Origin: Bradyrhizobium elkanii USDA 76
GTDB lineage: Bacteria > Pseudomonadota > Alphaproteobacteria > Rhizobiales > Xanthobacteraceae
Direction: 5' to 3'
Length of the DNA stretch: 64,000 bases
NCBI RefSeq assembly: GCF_023278185.1
Contig: NZ_CP066356.1
Location: 5,634,001-5,698,000, forward strand
A model generated the notes under the pieces. That model did no database searches. It was not told the DNA's origin and worked only from the letters and a program-made list of their open reading frames with translations. Numbering within the stretch: the first letter of the stretch is position 1; every line of letters begins with the position of its first letter. This document shows, in pieces, positions 50,331 through 59,411 of this stretch. Position numbers and translations under genes: made by a program.

Positions 50331-50996
50331 ATGTCCAAGGCACAGTCAAAGCCCTCCGGTACCGAGGATCTGTCCGTCCACGAGGACGGTGTGATGATGG
50401 TACTTAAGCAGAAACCCGCGGCCCTGAAGAGCCTCGCGCTCCCTGCCGACGCGCAGGTCGCCATCGTTTCCAAAAGCGTGACCGCACTGCAGAAGGTGCG
50501 TGAGCAGAACAAGCAACTAACGGGGCAAGCCTTCCGGTTCTTCTCCGAGGCGGCGAAGAAAACCGCTGTCGTCAACAAGGACGCATTCGCGCCCGATGCC
50601 CGCGCGCTCGCCGTCCTTGAGGGCGTCCGCATTGCGCAGGAGGATCTTCGGCGATCCGGCGGCGCGTATGATCTGGACCAGGTCAGAACGCTCCTGCGGG
50701 GAATCTCCCGACAGGCCGTCGACAAGCGCGTGCAGGAAGGCAGCCTCCTTGCGGTACCGGGTCCCAGCAACCACCGAAGCTTTCCGACGCTTCAGTTCAA
50801 CGTCGACGGCGCCGTCGTCGAAGGTCTCAAGTCCGTCCAGGAGGCGCTGCCGACCAACAACCCCTGGACGGTTTTGAACTTCCTCGCCCAGCCTGACGAC
50901 CGGTTGGGTGGCCGCAAGCCGATCGACCTGCTGAGGGAAGGCAAGGTTGAACTTGTGGTCGAGGCCGCCCGGCGCATGGCTCAGCAAGGCGCGTGA
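50331..50996 (+). CDS. Antitoxin with Xre/MbcA/ParS toxin-binding domain
   Basis: A 221-residue protein. Its C-terminus (NNPWTVLNFLAQPDDRLGGR, then PIDLLREGKVELVVEAARRM) is the DUF2384 toxin-binding domain of Xre/MbcA antitoxins, and residues 110-140 look helix-turn-helix-like (VRTLLRGISRQAVDKRVQEG). It should neutralise the RES toxin encoded next, with which it overlaps by 4 bp (GTGA), and repress the operon through the palindrome at 50274-50291. The N-terminal 90 residues are longer than in classical Xre antitoxins. Confidence 0.85.
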   Translation: MSKAQSKPSGTEDLSVHEDGVMMVLKQKPAALKSLALPADAQVAIVSKSVTALQKVREQNKQLTGQAFRFFSEAAKKTAVVNKDAFAPDARALAVLEGVRIAQEDLRRSGGAYDLDQVRTLLRGISRQAVDKRVQEGSLLAVPGPSNHRSFPTLQFNVDGAVVEGLKSVQEALPTNNPWTVLNFLAQPDDRLGGRKPIDLLREGKVELVVEAARRMAQQGA

Positions 50997-51583
50997 CCGC
51001 TCCGCTGCCGCCGGACGATCTCGATCGCCGCCGTCCCCGCCAGGTCCGGCTGCGGGCGGGTACGATCATTCACCGGTTCTACACCGCCGGGTACGATCCG
51101 ATCTTCTTCGACACTTCGCGTCTCGGCCGGCTGAATGCGCCCGACGGGAGCTATGGCGTGCTCTATGCCGCGCGGGAGCCTTTTGGCGCCTTCGCAGAGA
51201 CGTTCCTCCGCGTGCCGGGACGGACGCTGCTCGATCCCAGCCTGCTCCGTCGCAAGGCCTATGCTCGCCTCAAGATCACGGCAGATCTTTCGCTGGTCAG
51301 ACTGGCCGGCCCCTCCCTCGCCATTCTCGGCGCGACCGCCGAGGTGGTGCATGGCGGACTGCCTTACGACGTGCCGCAGGCCTGGTCGAAGGCGCTTTTC
51401 AGCCATCCGCTCAATCCCGACGGCATCGCCTATTACGCCCGCCACGACGACGAAGGTCTTTGTTATGCGCTGTTCGATCGCGCACGCAGCTCGGTCAGAG
51501 AAATCGATCGACAGGCCAACCTCGATCAGGACTGGTTCTGGCGTCTTGCGCAGCGGTACAGGGTCGGGCTTGCACCCGGCTAG
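50993..51583 (+). CDS. RES-domain toxin (NAD+-degrading type)
   Basis: A 196-residue RES protein: Arg in TIIHRFYTAG, GVLYAAREPFGAFAETF with the conserved Glu, and the region PDGIAYYARHDDEGLCYALF. RES toxins such as MbcT hydrolyse or phosphorolyse NAD+. In the third signature most relatives have Ser (a YxSR-like motif); here the position appears to be Ala (YYARHD), which may reduce activity. GTG start overlaps the antitoxin stop. It completes a toxin-antitoxin pair inside the island. Confidence 0.82.
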   Translation: MTAPLPPDDLDRRRPRQVRLRAGTIIHRFYTAGYDPIFFDTSRLGRLNAPDGSYGVLYAAREPFGAFAETFLRVPGRTLLDPSLLRRKAYARLKITADLSLVRLAGPSLAILGATAEVVHGGLPYDVPQAWSKALFSHPLNPDGIAYYARHDDEGLCYALFDRARSSVREIDRQANLDQDWFWRLAQRYRVGLAPG

Positions 51584-51609
51584 CCCCGTCGAAGTCGGGA
51601 GGCTCTGAA

Positions 51610-52656
51610 CTAGCGTCCGATGCCGCGCCTCATTCCGATCGACCAGGAAATGCCCTCTCCGCCGACGCTGCCGCTGACGAGTTGGCCACGCGCGCGCTCC
51701 AGAACCGGCCGCCAGGGCACCAGGACGAATTCGCGCGACTGCTCGATCAGCGCATACCGCCCGCTGCTGAGCGTCAGCATCCGCTTGTAGATGCCACTGA
51801 GGCTGTCGCCTGCCCTGACGTTGCGATATTCGAGCCCGGTGCGAGCGGAAATGTCCGCCGCCGTTTTCGCCAGCTCGCGCTCTTCAAGGATATGCAGCGT
51901 GTTCCGCGCATAGCGCGCCCGCCCTCCTTCTTCTCGCGCCAGCCCCTGTTCGATCAGCCACTGCCGTCTCGCCCGCAATGCCGTCTCGACCTCCGCGCCG
52001 AAACCGGTTGGCGCGAGCCCATCGGATTCCCTTGCGAGGAGCTTCCGGTCGAGCCAGGTCGCACCGACTGCCTGCGGCAGCTCTTCGAGCCTTTGCCAAG
52101 ACAACACCGCAACGCGCAACGGATTGCGCGAGCGCTCGAGTTCCTCATACCGAAAAGCCCGATCGAGATAGTCCTGGCCGACCTTCCAGCCGCCATCGGC
52201 AAGGCGACTGACCGTCCCTTGCCGACGCATCGCCTCCAGTCGCCGGACATGGGTTCCGATATATTCGGCCGATGCTTGCGGATCCAACTCCCGGTGCAGG
52301 CGCTCGCTGTAAAAGCCGTCATTGGCCGCGGCCACTTCGGCAATCGTTCGATCCACCGGGCGCAGCTGCGCCGAACGCGGCCTAAGCTCCAGAATCGTGT
52401 TCCGCGCGGGCAGCTCTTCGTTGGCGCCGAGAGCACCGACCTCGGCATAGTGCGCCAGCCCGTCGACCCCATCGATCACCACATAGCGGCGCTCCGTCAG
52501 CTCATCCACAAACCCTTCGCCAACGACCCGCCCGATCAGGCGCCGGCCCTCGCTCCGCGGATCGAAGATCGCATAGCTGGCTGCCGCCCGCGAGATGCCC
52601 GCTGCACGCAATTCGCGATGCATGGTCTTGATGATGTCGCCGCGCTCGCCCAGGCG
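51610..52656 (-). pseudogene. Relaxase C-terminal remnant (DUF3363 domain)
   Basis: About 348 residues of the DUF3363 region found at the C-terminus of VirD2-like relaxases in Rhizobiales elements: ASYAIFDPRSEGRRLIGRVV, VDGVDGLAHYAEVG, SAEYIGTHVRRLEAM and the end HILEERELAKTA...LVPWRPVLERARGQ. In-frame sequence can be read upstream of the Met at 52623 as LGERGDIIKT, a normal internal stretch, then homology stops near 52656. The catalytic HUH/Tyr N-terminal domain is gone, so nicking at oriT is lost. Confidence 0.82.
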
Positions 52657-52931
52657 GCACGCCGATCGCGGGCTTCGATCCCGCTTCGATCAGCAAGGGT
52701 ATCAGCGTTTTTGCCAGCCTGAGTTACCGGCTCTGGAGTCCGGATGCGCCGATCAGTCCGAAGCCGATGCTGCACAAATAGCTCAATGCCGGCGCGAGCC
52801 GTCGTTGCTGGAGTGGAATCAATCGACGCCGCCGGACCGTGCCGCAAAACGGCACGACTCACGAGAGCGGCTTGCGGCACGAGCACGCCACAGGCAAGAG
52901 CGGGAGTTCATATCCGCTCGGGATCAATCTG

Positions 52932-53114
52932 CTAGGCAAACTCCTCGGCCCGCTTCGCTTCGGCGTCATATAGTCGGATCTGCAGGACCGGAAAGCGCCT
53001 CTTCAGATCCCTGGCACCAGCCACGGCACCCTCCCTCGTGGTGAACTCCGTCTTCACCTGGCCATCGACAATCAATGCGTAGCCATTGTTCGGCAGCCCG
53101 TTCGACCGTTTCAT
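52932..53114 (-). CDS. Small protein, unknown function
   Basis: A 60-residue protein (MKRSNGLPNNGYALIVDGQV, then EFTTREGAVAGARDLKRRFP) with a strand-strand-helix look. ATG at 53114 follows GGGGA at good spacing. I recognise no family; similar small proteins occur in rhizobial islands. Confidence 0.55.
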   Translation of the reverse strand: MKRSNGLPNNGYALIVDGQVKTEFTTREGAVAGARDLKRRFPVLQIRLYDAEAKRAEEFA

Positions 53115-53302
53115 CAGCAAGTCCCCAGCAAGATGCAGTCGATCCGAGTTACGGTGAGTCTGCGTGCCAGGGCAAGAGTGCGGGGTTCTGCGCAAAAAGA
53201 GATGGCAGGCACGTTCCGGATTTCCGTGCCTGGCTATCGGGCGCGACGCCACAACCGGCTACCGCACCTGCCGGATACTTCGAGACTACCGCTCACACGG
53301 TG

Positions 53303-53839
53303 CTATGCGTGCCACGCCGCCGACATGGTACTCTGCAGACTAGCATCATTCGGCACGGTGTGGACGCTTGCGCTGGTCGGATCGAAGCCAGGATTATTGG
53401 CCGCATAGGTTGCCATCGCCTGGACCAGTTGCGAGACTTGGCTGTCGAGCTTCAGGCCGCCGGCGGTGATCTCCTGCAGCTGCGAACCGGCACCGGAAAA
53501 CCACCCGTTGACCGTGGCGCTGGTGTTGGTGCCAAGCAGGTCGATGAGCAACTTGTCGCCTGAACGCTCGAACCAGAGCTGGTCGCTGCTGATCGCGCCC
53601 ACGAAATCGAGCTCGTTGCTGAAGCCTGTCGCGGTCGGAAGGTTGATTGCGGCCTGCCCGGTGCCAGACGACACCTGAAAGGAATTGCTCCTTGCCTCTC
53701 CGTTTGCCACCTCCGAGCCGGCGCCAAACTGGACGACTTTGGTGCCATAGGCATAGCGGCGTGGCGAAGCCACTTCCGCTGTCCCCGCCAACCAACTCGG
53801 CCACGTCGTAAATATTTCCGTTGCCATTCTTGAACGCAA
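53303..53839 (-). pseudogene. C-terminal fragment of a large RTX/calcium-binding secreted protein
   Basis: The final 120 residues (DQLWFERSGDKLLIDLLGTN, VNGWFSGAGSQLQEI, LDSQVSQLVQAMATYAANNP) match the C-terminal end shared by large hemolysin-type repeat proteins in Bradyrhizobium, which carries the type I secretion signal. The remaining upstream sequence loses homology, and a related stretch (VAFKNGNGNIYDVAEL) appears in another frame near 53800-53850, indicating a frameshift. The repeat domains and a start are absent. Confidence 0.65.
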
Positions 53840-53905
53840 CGCAGCGTACCTGTGTATCGCGGTAGCGACTGCCTGGTTCCGAAGGAAACTCCCCGATATC
53901 TCTTG

Positions 53906-54118
53906 CTAGCCGCCGCTCGCCCGGCTCTTGAGCCATATGGCCGCTGCGCCAATCAGAGCCGTCGACACCCCGCTCCACCAGATCGAGCGCGGCCGCGCCG
54001 CGCTGATCGAACTGAGGTACAGCAATGCTCCGAGCACCACACCATAGTGCTTGCGAAACTCACCGCTTCTGCGAGCGATTTCAACGAGGTCCGAAGACCT
54101 GACTTGCGGATCTGCCAT
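53906..54118 (-). CDS. Small membrane protein, unknown function
   Basis: A 70-residue protein starting MADPQVRSSDLVEIARRSGE with one or two hydrophobic stretches (YGVVLGALLYLSS and STALIGAAAIWL). AGGTGG lies 5 bases before the ATG at 54118. No family recognised. Confidence 0.45.
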   Translation of the reverse strand: MADPQVRSSDLVEIARRSGEFRKHYGVVLGALLYLSSISAARPRSIWWSGVSTALIGAAAIWLKSRASGG

Positions 54119-54462
54119 CACGACCACCTAACCGTCCGAAGACACCATCATAAAAGTGAATTGGGTATTTCGTCGAGTCATATTTCGTCTTTTCCGAATT
54201 TTGTGATCGAGGCGCGCCCGGTTGCTGCGCGAGGGATCGAGGCAGCGAGGCCGTGACGCGAAGCGGCACGGTCACGAGAGCCCGCCCGCATCCGCCGGCG
54301 CTCAAAACTGCTCCATCACCAGGCCAATTTCACGCAAGGCCTTCTCTTTGTCGGGTGCCGGCAGTGAGCCAGGACCTATCCACAGGCGCAACGATGCCGG
54401 TTCCGGCTTGATCGGGTAAGCTTGCCCGCCGCCACAAGGCCCCACCCCGATCACGCTCGATA

Positions 54463-55353
54463 ATGACCGTTCAACCGACCCTCCCTGAGATCGCCGCCAT
54501 GCTGGAACAGTCGCCCGACTACCGGGTACTGCGACGGCTGGTTCCCCGCGCCGAATTCACGCCACACGAACAGCCAGAGAAGATCGCGATCCTGCTCGAC
54601 GTCGAAACCACCGGCCTCGATACCGCCATGGATGAGATCATCGAGCTCGGGATGGTCAAGTTCAGCTATCTTGCCGACGGCAGGATCGGCCGGGTCATCG
54701 ACACCTTCAGCAGCTTCAACCAGCCGTCGATCGCAATTCCCGCCGAGATCACCGCGCTGACCGGCATCACCGATGAGATGGTTGCTGGTCACAGTCTCGA
54801 TGAGGACCGCATCAACGCGTTCGCTTCCGAGGCGGTCGTCGTCATCGCGCACAACGCCGGTTTCGATCGCAGGTTCATGGAACGTTACGCGTATTTGTTC
54901 GTGCACAAGGCCTGGGCCTGCTCGGTCAGCGAGATCGAATGGCGCAGCCACGGCTTTGAGGGATCGCGCCTGTCCTATCTTTTGATGAAAGCCGGGCTGT
55001 TTCATGAGGCGCACCGGGCGGTCGACGATTGCCAGGCACTGCTCGAGATCCTGGCGATGGCCCTGCCCGAGCTCAATCGCACCGTGCTCTCGGTGCTGCT
55101 CGAGCGCGCCCGCCGCAAGACGATCAGGATCTGGGCCGAGCAGTCGCCCTTCGAGCTCAAGGACGAGCTCAAGCGACGCGGATACCGCTGGAGCGATGGC
55201 GCCGATGGCCGGCCGCGGTCCTGGTACATCGACGTCGATGATGGCAATCAGGCTGCCGAAATCGAGTATCTGCAGGAAACGGTCTACCAAAGAGACGTCG
55301 AGATCCGGATCCAGACACTCACAGCGTTCGACCGATTTTCCACAAGGGTTTAA
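54463..55353 (+). CDS. DnaQ-like 3'-5' exonuclease (DEDDh)
   Basis: A 296-residue protein with the three exonuclease motifs: ILLDVETTGLD (Exo I), VVIAHNAGFDRRF (Exo II) and HRAVDDCQALL (Exo III, with His). The C-terminal 100 residues (IWAEQSPFELKDELKRRGYR) form an extra domain found in exonucleases encoded on plasmids and integrated elements. It resembles the DNA polymerase III epsilon subunit but is not the housekeeping dnaQ; a role in element DNA processing is inferred. Confidence 0.85.
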   Translation: MTVQPTLPEIAAMLEQSPDYRVLRRLVPRAEFTPHEQPEKIAILLDVETTGLDTAMDEIIELGMVKFSYLADGRIGRVIDTFSSFNQPSIAIPAEITALTGITDEMVAGHSLDEDRINAFASEAVVVIAHNAGFDRRFMERYAYLFVHKAWACSVSEIEWRSHGFEGSRLSYLLMKAGLFHEAHRAVDDCQALLEILAMALPELNRTVLSVLLERARRKTIRIWAEQSPFELKDELKRRGYRWSDGADGRPRSWYIDVDDGNQAAEIEYLQETVYQRDVEIRIQTLTAFDRFSTRV

Positions 55354-55694
55354 GAACCAACTGTAGCTTTCACTGGATTCCAATGTGCGGCCGACGAATG
55401 CTTCTGCCGGCCACCTTCGGAATTGCCCGCTGGCCTCGATCTTGCCGCTAATCATTCATGAACGATTAGGCCAACATTACCGGACGCAAGGAGACAATCG
55501 CTCGCACCCCTGTTGGCTATGAACATGCAAAATCCTTGTCGTGCTCTTTGTCTGCTGACGGTTTTCAACGCCCCAGCGGCAGCATCTGCCCTCGCCTTGG
55601 AAAATATCAAGGAGGAACGGTCCATTCTCGTCGACAGCACCGGCCATATCCAGGAATTGCAATAGAGTCCTTGAGGCCCGAACCGCAATGGGGA
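55354..55694. other. Spacer without a recognisable gene
   Basis: 341 bp between the exonuclease and the next minus-strand gene. No recognisable product, hairpin or tRNA. Confidence 0.4.
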
Positions 55695-56060
55695 TCACCC
55701 GCGCAGCTGCAACGAGATCTCGGTGCTCGTGAACGTCCTCTCGGGTGTCAGCACCACTATGTCTACGACGGTCATCGAGCCCGGGTGGCTGTACACATAT
55801 CTGACGTGCCAAAGCGGCCCGACGTCGGGCGAGATAACAAAATCTCCGGATTCGAGCGCGCGGGCGATCGTTCTGACTGCCACACTATTCTTTATCGGGA
55901 CGGAGAAAACTGCGTCGACAAGCGCCGCAAGGGTTACCCCATCAGCAAGGAAGGCGCGAGCAACGTTGTCCCCGTGAGCCTCCCGGAGGGCCGACACGGT
56001 TGCGGCGACGGCTTCCGGGTTGTTCACTCTGCGCGCCTTGCTGAACCATGAGACGGTCAA
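55695..56060 (-). CDS. Hypothetical protein, 121 residues
   Basis: A soluble-looking protein (residues 1-45 helical: NNPEAVAATVSALREAHGDN; C-terminal half beta-rich: GPLWHVRYVYSHPGSMTVVD). Codon use is protein-like but I recognise no domain. The start is uncertain: the frame opens with TTG at 56060 and no ATG lies near. Confidence 0.5.
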   Translation of the reverse strand: MTVSWFSKARRVNNPEAVAATVSALREAHGDNVARAFLADGVTLAALVDAVFSVPIKNSVAVRTIARALESGDFVISPDVGPLWHVRYVYSHPGSMTVVDIVVLTPERTFTSTEISLQLRG

Positions 56061-56252
56061 GGTAACCGGGCTTCACCGGTGACCTCATCCTCATATAGGC
56101 CAGGAGCCCTTCCGTTGGTAACTCAAAGCGGACCGCCTTCACCCAGTCCAGAGCTCGCCCTTCGGCTCGATTCTGAAAAAACGCCCTTGCCACCAGCAGG
56201 AGGCGTAAACATCTAACATGTCGAGCAACGCAATATCCCTAACGGTAACAAG

Positions 56253-56510
56253 ATGGACCTGACCGAAATCCAGAACTACGCGATACAGGCGAGAATGGCG
56301 TTCATCGTTGGCGCGGGAACGTTTGACCGCGTGTTCGCCGGCATCCGCTTTGCGGAGATCGACGGGTATCTTCTGTATGTCTACGCAAGAGACGAATCGA
56401 GCGCAGCCGAAATCGAGGACAATTTCGCCCTGCCCATCGCAATCGTTGCGTCGCAGATCGTCGGCCGGGAAATCGATGTCGTTGTCGTGCTACCGAAGGT
56501 CCTCCAGTGA
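56253..56510 (+). CDS. Hypothetical protein, 85 residues
   Basis: A short alpha/beta-looking protein (MDLTEIQNYAIQARMAFIVG, DGYLLYVYARDESSAAEIED, REIDVVVVLPK). No family recognised; the ribosome site is weak. It overlaps the end of a minus-strand frame by about 20 bp. Confidence 0.45.
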   Translation: MDLTEIQNYAIQARMAFIVGAGTFDRVFAGIRFAEIDGYLLYVYARDESSAAEIEDNFALPIAIVASQIVGREIDVVVVLPKVLQ

Positions 56511-56693
56511 GGGTCCCGCCAAGCGCCTGTTAGGCTTCTGCCGCGGCGGCTGCAGCTGTCGGATCGCCGCATACTGCACTTGTCCCAGCCACGTCTCGTT
56601 CGACGGCCAGAACACCGTATTGATCCGGATTTCGGCAGAGGCAGGACGGCCGTAATACAATCCCTGCCGATGTTGTCGTAACTTGCAGAGCAT
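56490..56693 (-). CDS. Possible small protein, 67 residues
   Basis: A frame with a strong ribosome site (AAAGGTG five bases before the ATG at 56693) encoding MLCKLRQHRQGLYYGRPASA and a Pro/Arg-rich tail. No family recognised; could be spurious. Confidence 0.35.
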   Translation of the reverse strand: MLCKLRQHRQGLYYGRPASAEIRINTVFWPSNETWLGQVQYAAIRQLQPPRQKPNRRLAGPSLEDLR

Positions 56694-56736
56694 TTTTCAC
56701 CTTTCGAGTTTTTACAGGCCCATTGCAGCCGGCCGG

Positions 56737-56764
56737 AAAGGACCGCCCCTTGGACGGTCCTTTT
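56737..56764. terminator. Rho-independent terminator hairpin
   Basis: AAAGGACCG at 56737-56745 pairs with CGGTCCTTT at 56755-56763, followed by T. Flanking A and T runs let it work on either strand. Confidence 0.7.
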
Positions 56765-57185
56765 CGATTCCACGGTCCGTTTCAGCGGTCATTGCGGGGA
56801 TTCACCTTTGAAGGAGCAACTCGCTCGAGACGCGGCAGACATCTTCCGACTGCTACGGGCATTCCGCGCGATTAAGGATCGAGCCGCACGGCGAAACGTT
56901 GTCGAGGCTTCGAGGCAATGGCCGAAAGTCGCGTAGCCGACAAGGCCCTCGACGACAAAGGCGGAAAGCCTCATGCTTGAGCGATGTGCTGCGGGCTAAC
57001 TTAAGCCGGAGAACCGCTCCCTAGTGCCGTTCAATAGCTACGGTGTGCTCCGGAGGGAGTGCTGTAACGACCTTTGCGGGACGAAAAGCTTTGCGACTGT
57101 GAACCAAGGGACGGAGCGAGAACCCGGCTACGTCATGAGCCTTGCTGTTGGCAAGCGCTCCGGAAGCGGCGCCAGCTATTTGACC
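56765..57185. other. Spacer without a recognisable gene
   Basis: 421 bp between the terminator and the truncated recombinase. No recognisable product; probably remnants of the island. Confidence 0.4.
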
Positions 57186-58091
57186 TTACGAGTTCCCGTT
57201 CGTCCAAGCGAAAGCTTTCGATTTATCCCCATCGACAGGGTATGCGGCGACTTGCGAGACTCGATTGTAAAGAAGGTTTCCGATAAAGGCTTCGTTTTTG
57301 AGAATGCGATAGATGAGCGCAGGATTCCAAGGGTGCCCCGTGGATGTCTCCACATTGCGGCGGTTCAGCTCTCTCGCGATCCATGCATCGCATTTTCCCT
57401 TGAGACATTGCGCGAAAATCCATTTGACGATGGCGACCTGATCCGGAGGCCCCGGCCGGATCTTCACGCGGTCGGATTGCAAAAATTTGGCCTCGCCCTT
57501 CTCCAGAAACATCTTCGGCCGCTGCTTCTGGTCAACCAGCTCGCGTCTGAGACCGTAAGTCTTCGGAGCGCCTACCGAGAACCCTTGCCGGATAACCCGC
57601 GAGTGGGAGGCATGCACTCTGGCCGATAGATCGCGACTGAAGTCGGCGGCCTGCGTTCGCTTGAGATACTTTCCCAAGGTGGAGGCCAAACTGAAGTCAT
57701 TGTTGAATCCCTCGGCGCAATATTCGACCTCGACCCCGGCTTGCCGGCAGAGAAACTCGTAGTGAGCACCTTCGTCTAGATCTTGAAACCGCCCCCACCG
57801 GCTCACGTCGTATACGAGAAGCTGACCATAATCGGCTGCGCCTGTTGTGACATCGCTTATCAACCGTCGAAGGCCTGCTCGGTTCTTGATCTGAAGGCCG
57901 CTCTTGCCTTCGTCCGCATAGGTCTTGACGATCGCCAGACGGTGCGCGCTGGCGTAAGCCGCAATCACTGCCATCTGGTTTGCAATTGAGTAGATTTGCT
58001 TTTCGGTAGACATGCGAACGTACTGCGCCGCTCGCCGTTCCATGTCACCTTTTGGAAGGTGATCCTTCCTTATCGTAAGTGCATTTGCCAT
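57186..58091 (-). CDS. Large serine recombinase, C-terminally truncated
   Basis: About 301 residues: serine catalytic domain (AAQYVRMSTEKQIYSIANQ with the nucleophile Ser, YADEGKSGLQ, LVYDVSRWGRFQD), then the start of the recombinase/zinc-ribbon part (NRRNVETSTGHPWNPALIYR, AFIGNLLYNRVS). After YNRVS homology ends and the frame closes; relatives are about 530 residues. An ATG at 58043 (AAAAGGTGAC upstream) is an alternative start. It is probably inactive and marks the right part of the island. Confidence 0.82.
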   Translation of the reverse strand: MANALTIRKDHLPKGDMERRAAQYVRMSTEKQIYSIANQMAVIAAYASAHRLAIVKTYADEGKSGLQIKNRAGLRRLISDVTTGAADYGQLLVYDVSRWGRFQDLDEGAHYEFLCRQAGVEVEYCAEGFNNDFSLASTLGKYLKRTQAADFSRDLSARVHASHSRVIRQGFSVGAPKTYGLRRELVDQKQRPKMFLEKGEAKFLQSDRVKIRPGPPDQVAIVKWIFAQCLKGKCDAWIARELNRRNVETSTGHPWNPALIYRILKNEAFIGNLLYNRVSQVAAYPVDGDKSKAFAWTNGNS

Positions 58092-58687
58092 GGGCACTCC
58101 GACGGGGCCAGCTTACTCCATCTTTGCCATGCCCCAAAACCAACTTTGAAAATATTCTCTTTGCCGTCGGGCAAATCATCGATCCAATCACACACCCGAT
58201 CAGTTTGCCGGCAGGCGCGGATCTTCTTGCCATATCGGTTCTATTTCCCGTACCGATCGGGGGCCTCGCCGAAGCGTGACGCCGGCACGCCCAAAGATGC
58301 ATGAAAGCGATAGCCGCCCCCGAGCCGGCCACTCCATGCGCTGTCATCAGGAACTGGTCACCACCGCGGGATGGTGAAAAGCCGATCTTAAGTGAGTGAC
58401 AACGTTGAACTTAGCTGAACGCGAAAGAGGCGGCGACAGAAACACCGCTTAGCCAGGAATGACTTCTCAACTCCCGCGGCATCGGAGGTTGTGCCGAATG
58501 TCGCCTGCCGCCTGCCAGGCGAGCCGCCACAGCCGCGCGGCTTGCGGGCCCTGTGTTTTGATGCCGTCAGGTACCATCGGGCTGTTACCTGCCGGATATT
58601 GCCATGCTCCGCGGAATCTGCTTCGACAACGATCATTGGTTGCACGAGCCGGCAGCCTGGTATGTCGACACGGAGCTTGCGGGAGGT
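58092..58687. other. Spacer without a recognisable gene
   Basis: 596 bp between the recombinase and the TetR gene. A CGGGCAAAT stretch near 58170 resembles Bradyrhizobium intergenic repeats. No gene seen; the island border probably lies here. Confidence 0.4.
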
Positions 58688-59404
58688 ATGAGAACGGTGC
58701 GGTCATCCTTGCGTTCCGGTGACCGGTCTGGCCCGAGGCCGGCGGGACGTCGGCCGAAAGCCCTCCCCCCAAGCCGCGGGCGCAAGACCGAGCCCGACAA
58801 AGGCCCTGCGGCCGCAACTCCCAAGTCCGAGCGGTCGCGAGACCTCATCCTGCATTCCGCGGCCCAGCTGTTCCGCCGCCAGGGATTTTCGGCCACGACC
58901 CTGCGCCAGATCGCAGCAAGGGCCAAGATCAAGGCCGGTAGCATCTACTACCATTTCGACTCCAAGGAGCAGATTCTCGACGAGGTGCTGGACCGCGGCC
59001 TCCGCCACGTGTTCGAGACGGTGAAGAACTCGGTCGAGCGAGCAGGAAAAGTATCGCACCGGCGCAAGATTGGTCTTGCGATCGAGGCCCATCTCGTCGC
59101 GCTCCTCGAGACGAGCGACTTCACTTCAGCCAACATTCGAATCTACGGACAATTGCCGGAGCAACTGAAGAAGCCGCACCGGCCGCTGCGGCGCGCATAC
59201 GCAGAATATTGGGACCAGCTCTTCATCGATGCCCGGCGCGCTGGCGAGATCCGCGCCGATATGGAGGTGGTGCCATTGCGTATGTTCGTGATCGGGGCTC
59301 TCAACTGGACAATCGAATGGTTCAGGCTGGAAAACAGGGATGCCGTGCTCGAATTGGCCCGTCGCACAGAGACGCTGATCTTCGAAGGCGTCAATAAGCC
59401 CTGA
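58688..59404 (+). CDS. TetR-family transcriptional regulator
   Basis: A 238-residue regulator: about 50 basic, low-complexity residues, then the TetR helix-turn-helix (LILHSAAQLFRRQGFSATTL, IAARAKIKAGSIYYHFDSKE) and a helical ligand domain to the C-terminus. The start is uncertain: GGGAGG is too close to the ATG at 58688, and the GTG at 58697 has better spacing. Its location next to acyl-CoA genes with shared palindromes suggests it represses them in response to an acyl-CoA. Confidence 0.85.
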   Translation: MRTVRSSLRSGDRSGPRPAGRRPKALPPSRGRKTEPDKGPAAATPKSERSRDLILHSAAQLFRRQGFSATTLRQIAARAKIKAGSIYYHFDSKEQILDEVLDRGLRHVFETVKNSVERAGKVSHRRKIGLAIEAHLVALLETSDFTSANIRIYGQLPEQLKKPHRPLRRAYAEYWDQLFIDARRAGEIRADMEVVPLRMFVIGALNWTIEWFRLENRDAVLELARRTETLIFEGVNKP

Positions 59405-59411
59405 TCCCAAT

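Larger units (their letters stand above)
45500..58400. mobile_element. Decayed integrative/conjugative element inserted at dusA
   Basis: Begins at the dusA 5' end with a tyrosine integrase and contains traG, trbI, DUF2274 and relaxase remnants in the order seen in Rhizobiales elements, a toxin-antitoxin pair, a DnaQ-like gene, small unknown genes and a truncated serine recombinase. Base composition is visibly less GC-rich around the integrase. The right border is a guess at the last island-type gene; I found no exact second copy of the dusA 5' sequence, so the attachment site on that side is unplaced. Confidence 0.75.

Noticed and set aside
56381..57629. Minus frame 56381-56773 and plus frame 57024-57629
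   Set aside because: Composition and lack of any motif mark them as chance frames; the second lies partly opposite the recombinase.
45490..58600. Second attachment site: a repeat of the dusA 5' end at the right border of the island
   Set aside because: Read for copies of the MMDWTDRHC-coding sequence and the TTTCAACAAC region; none was found by eye, so the right border stays undefined.
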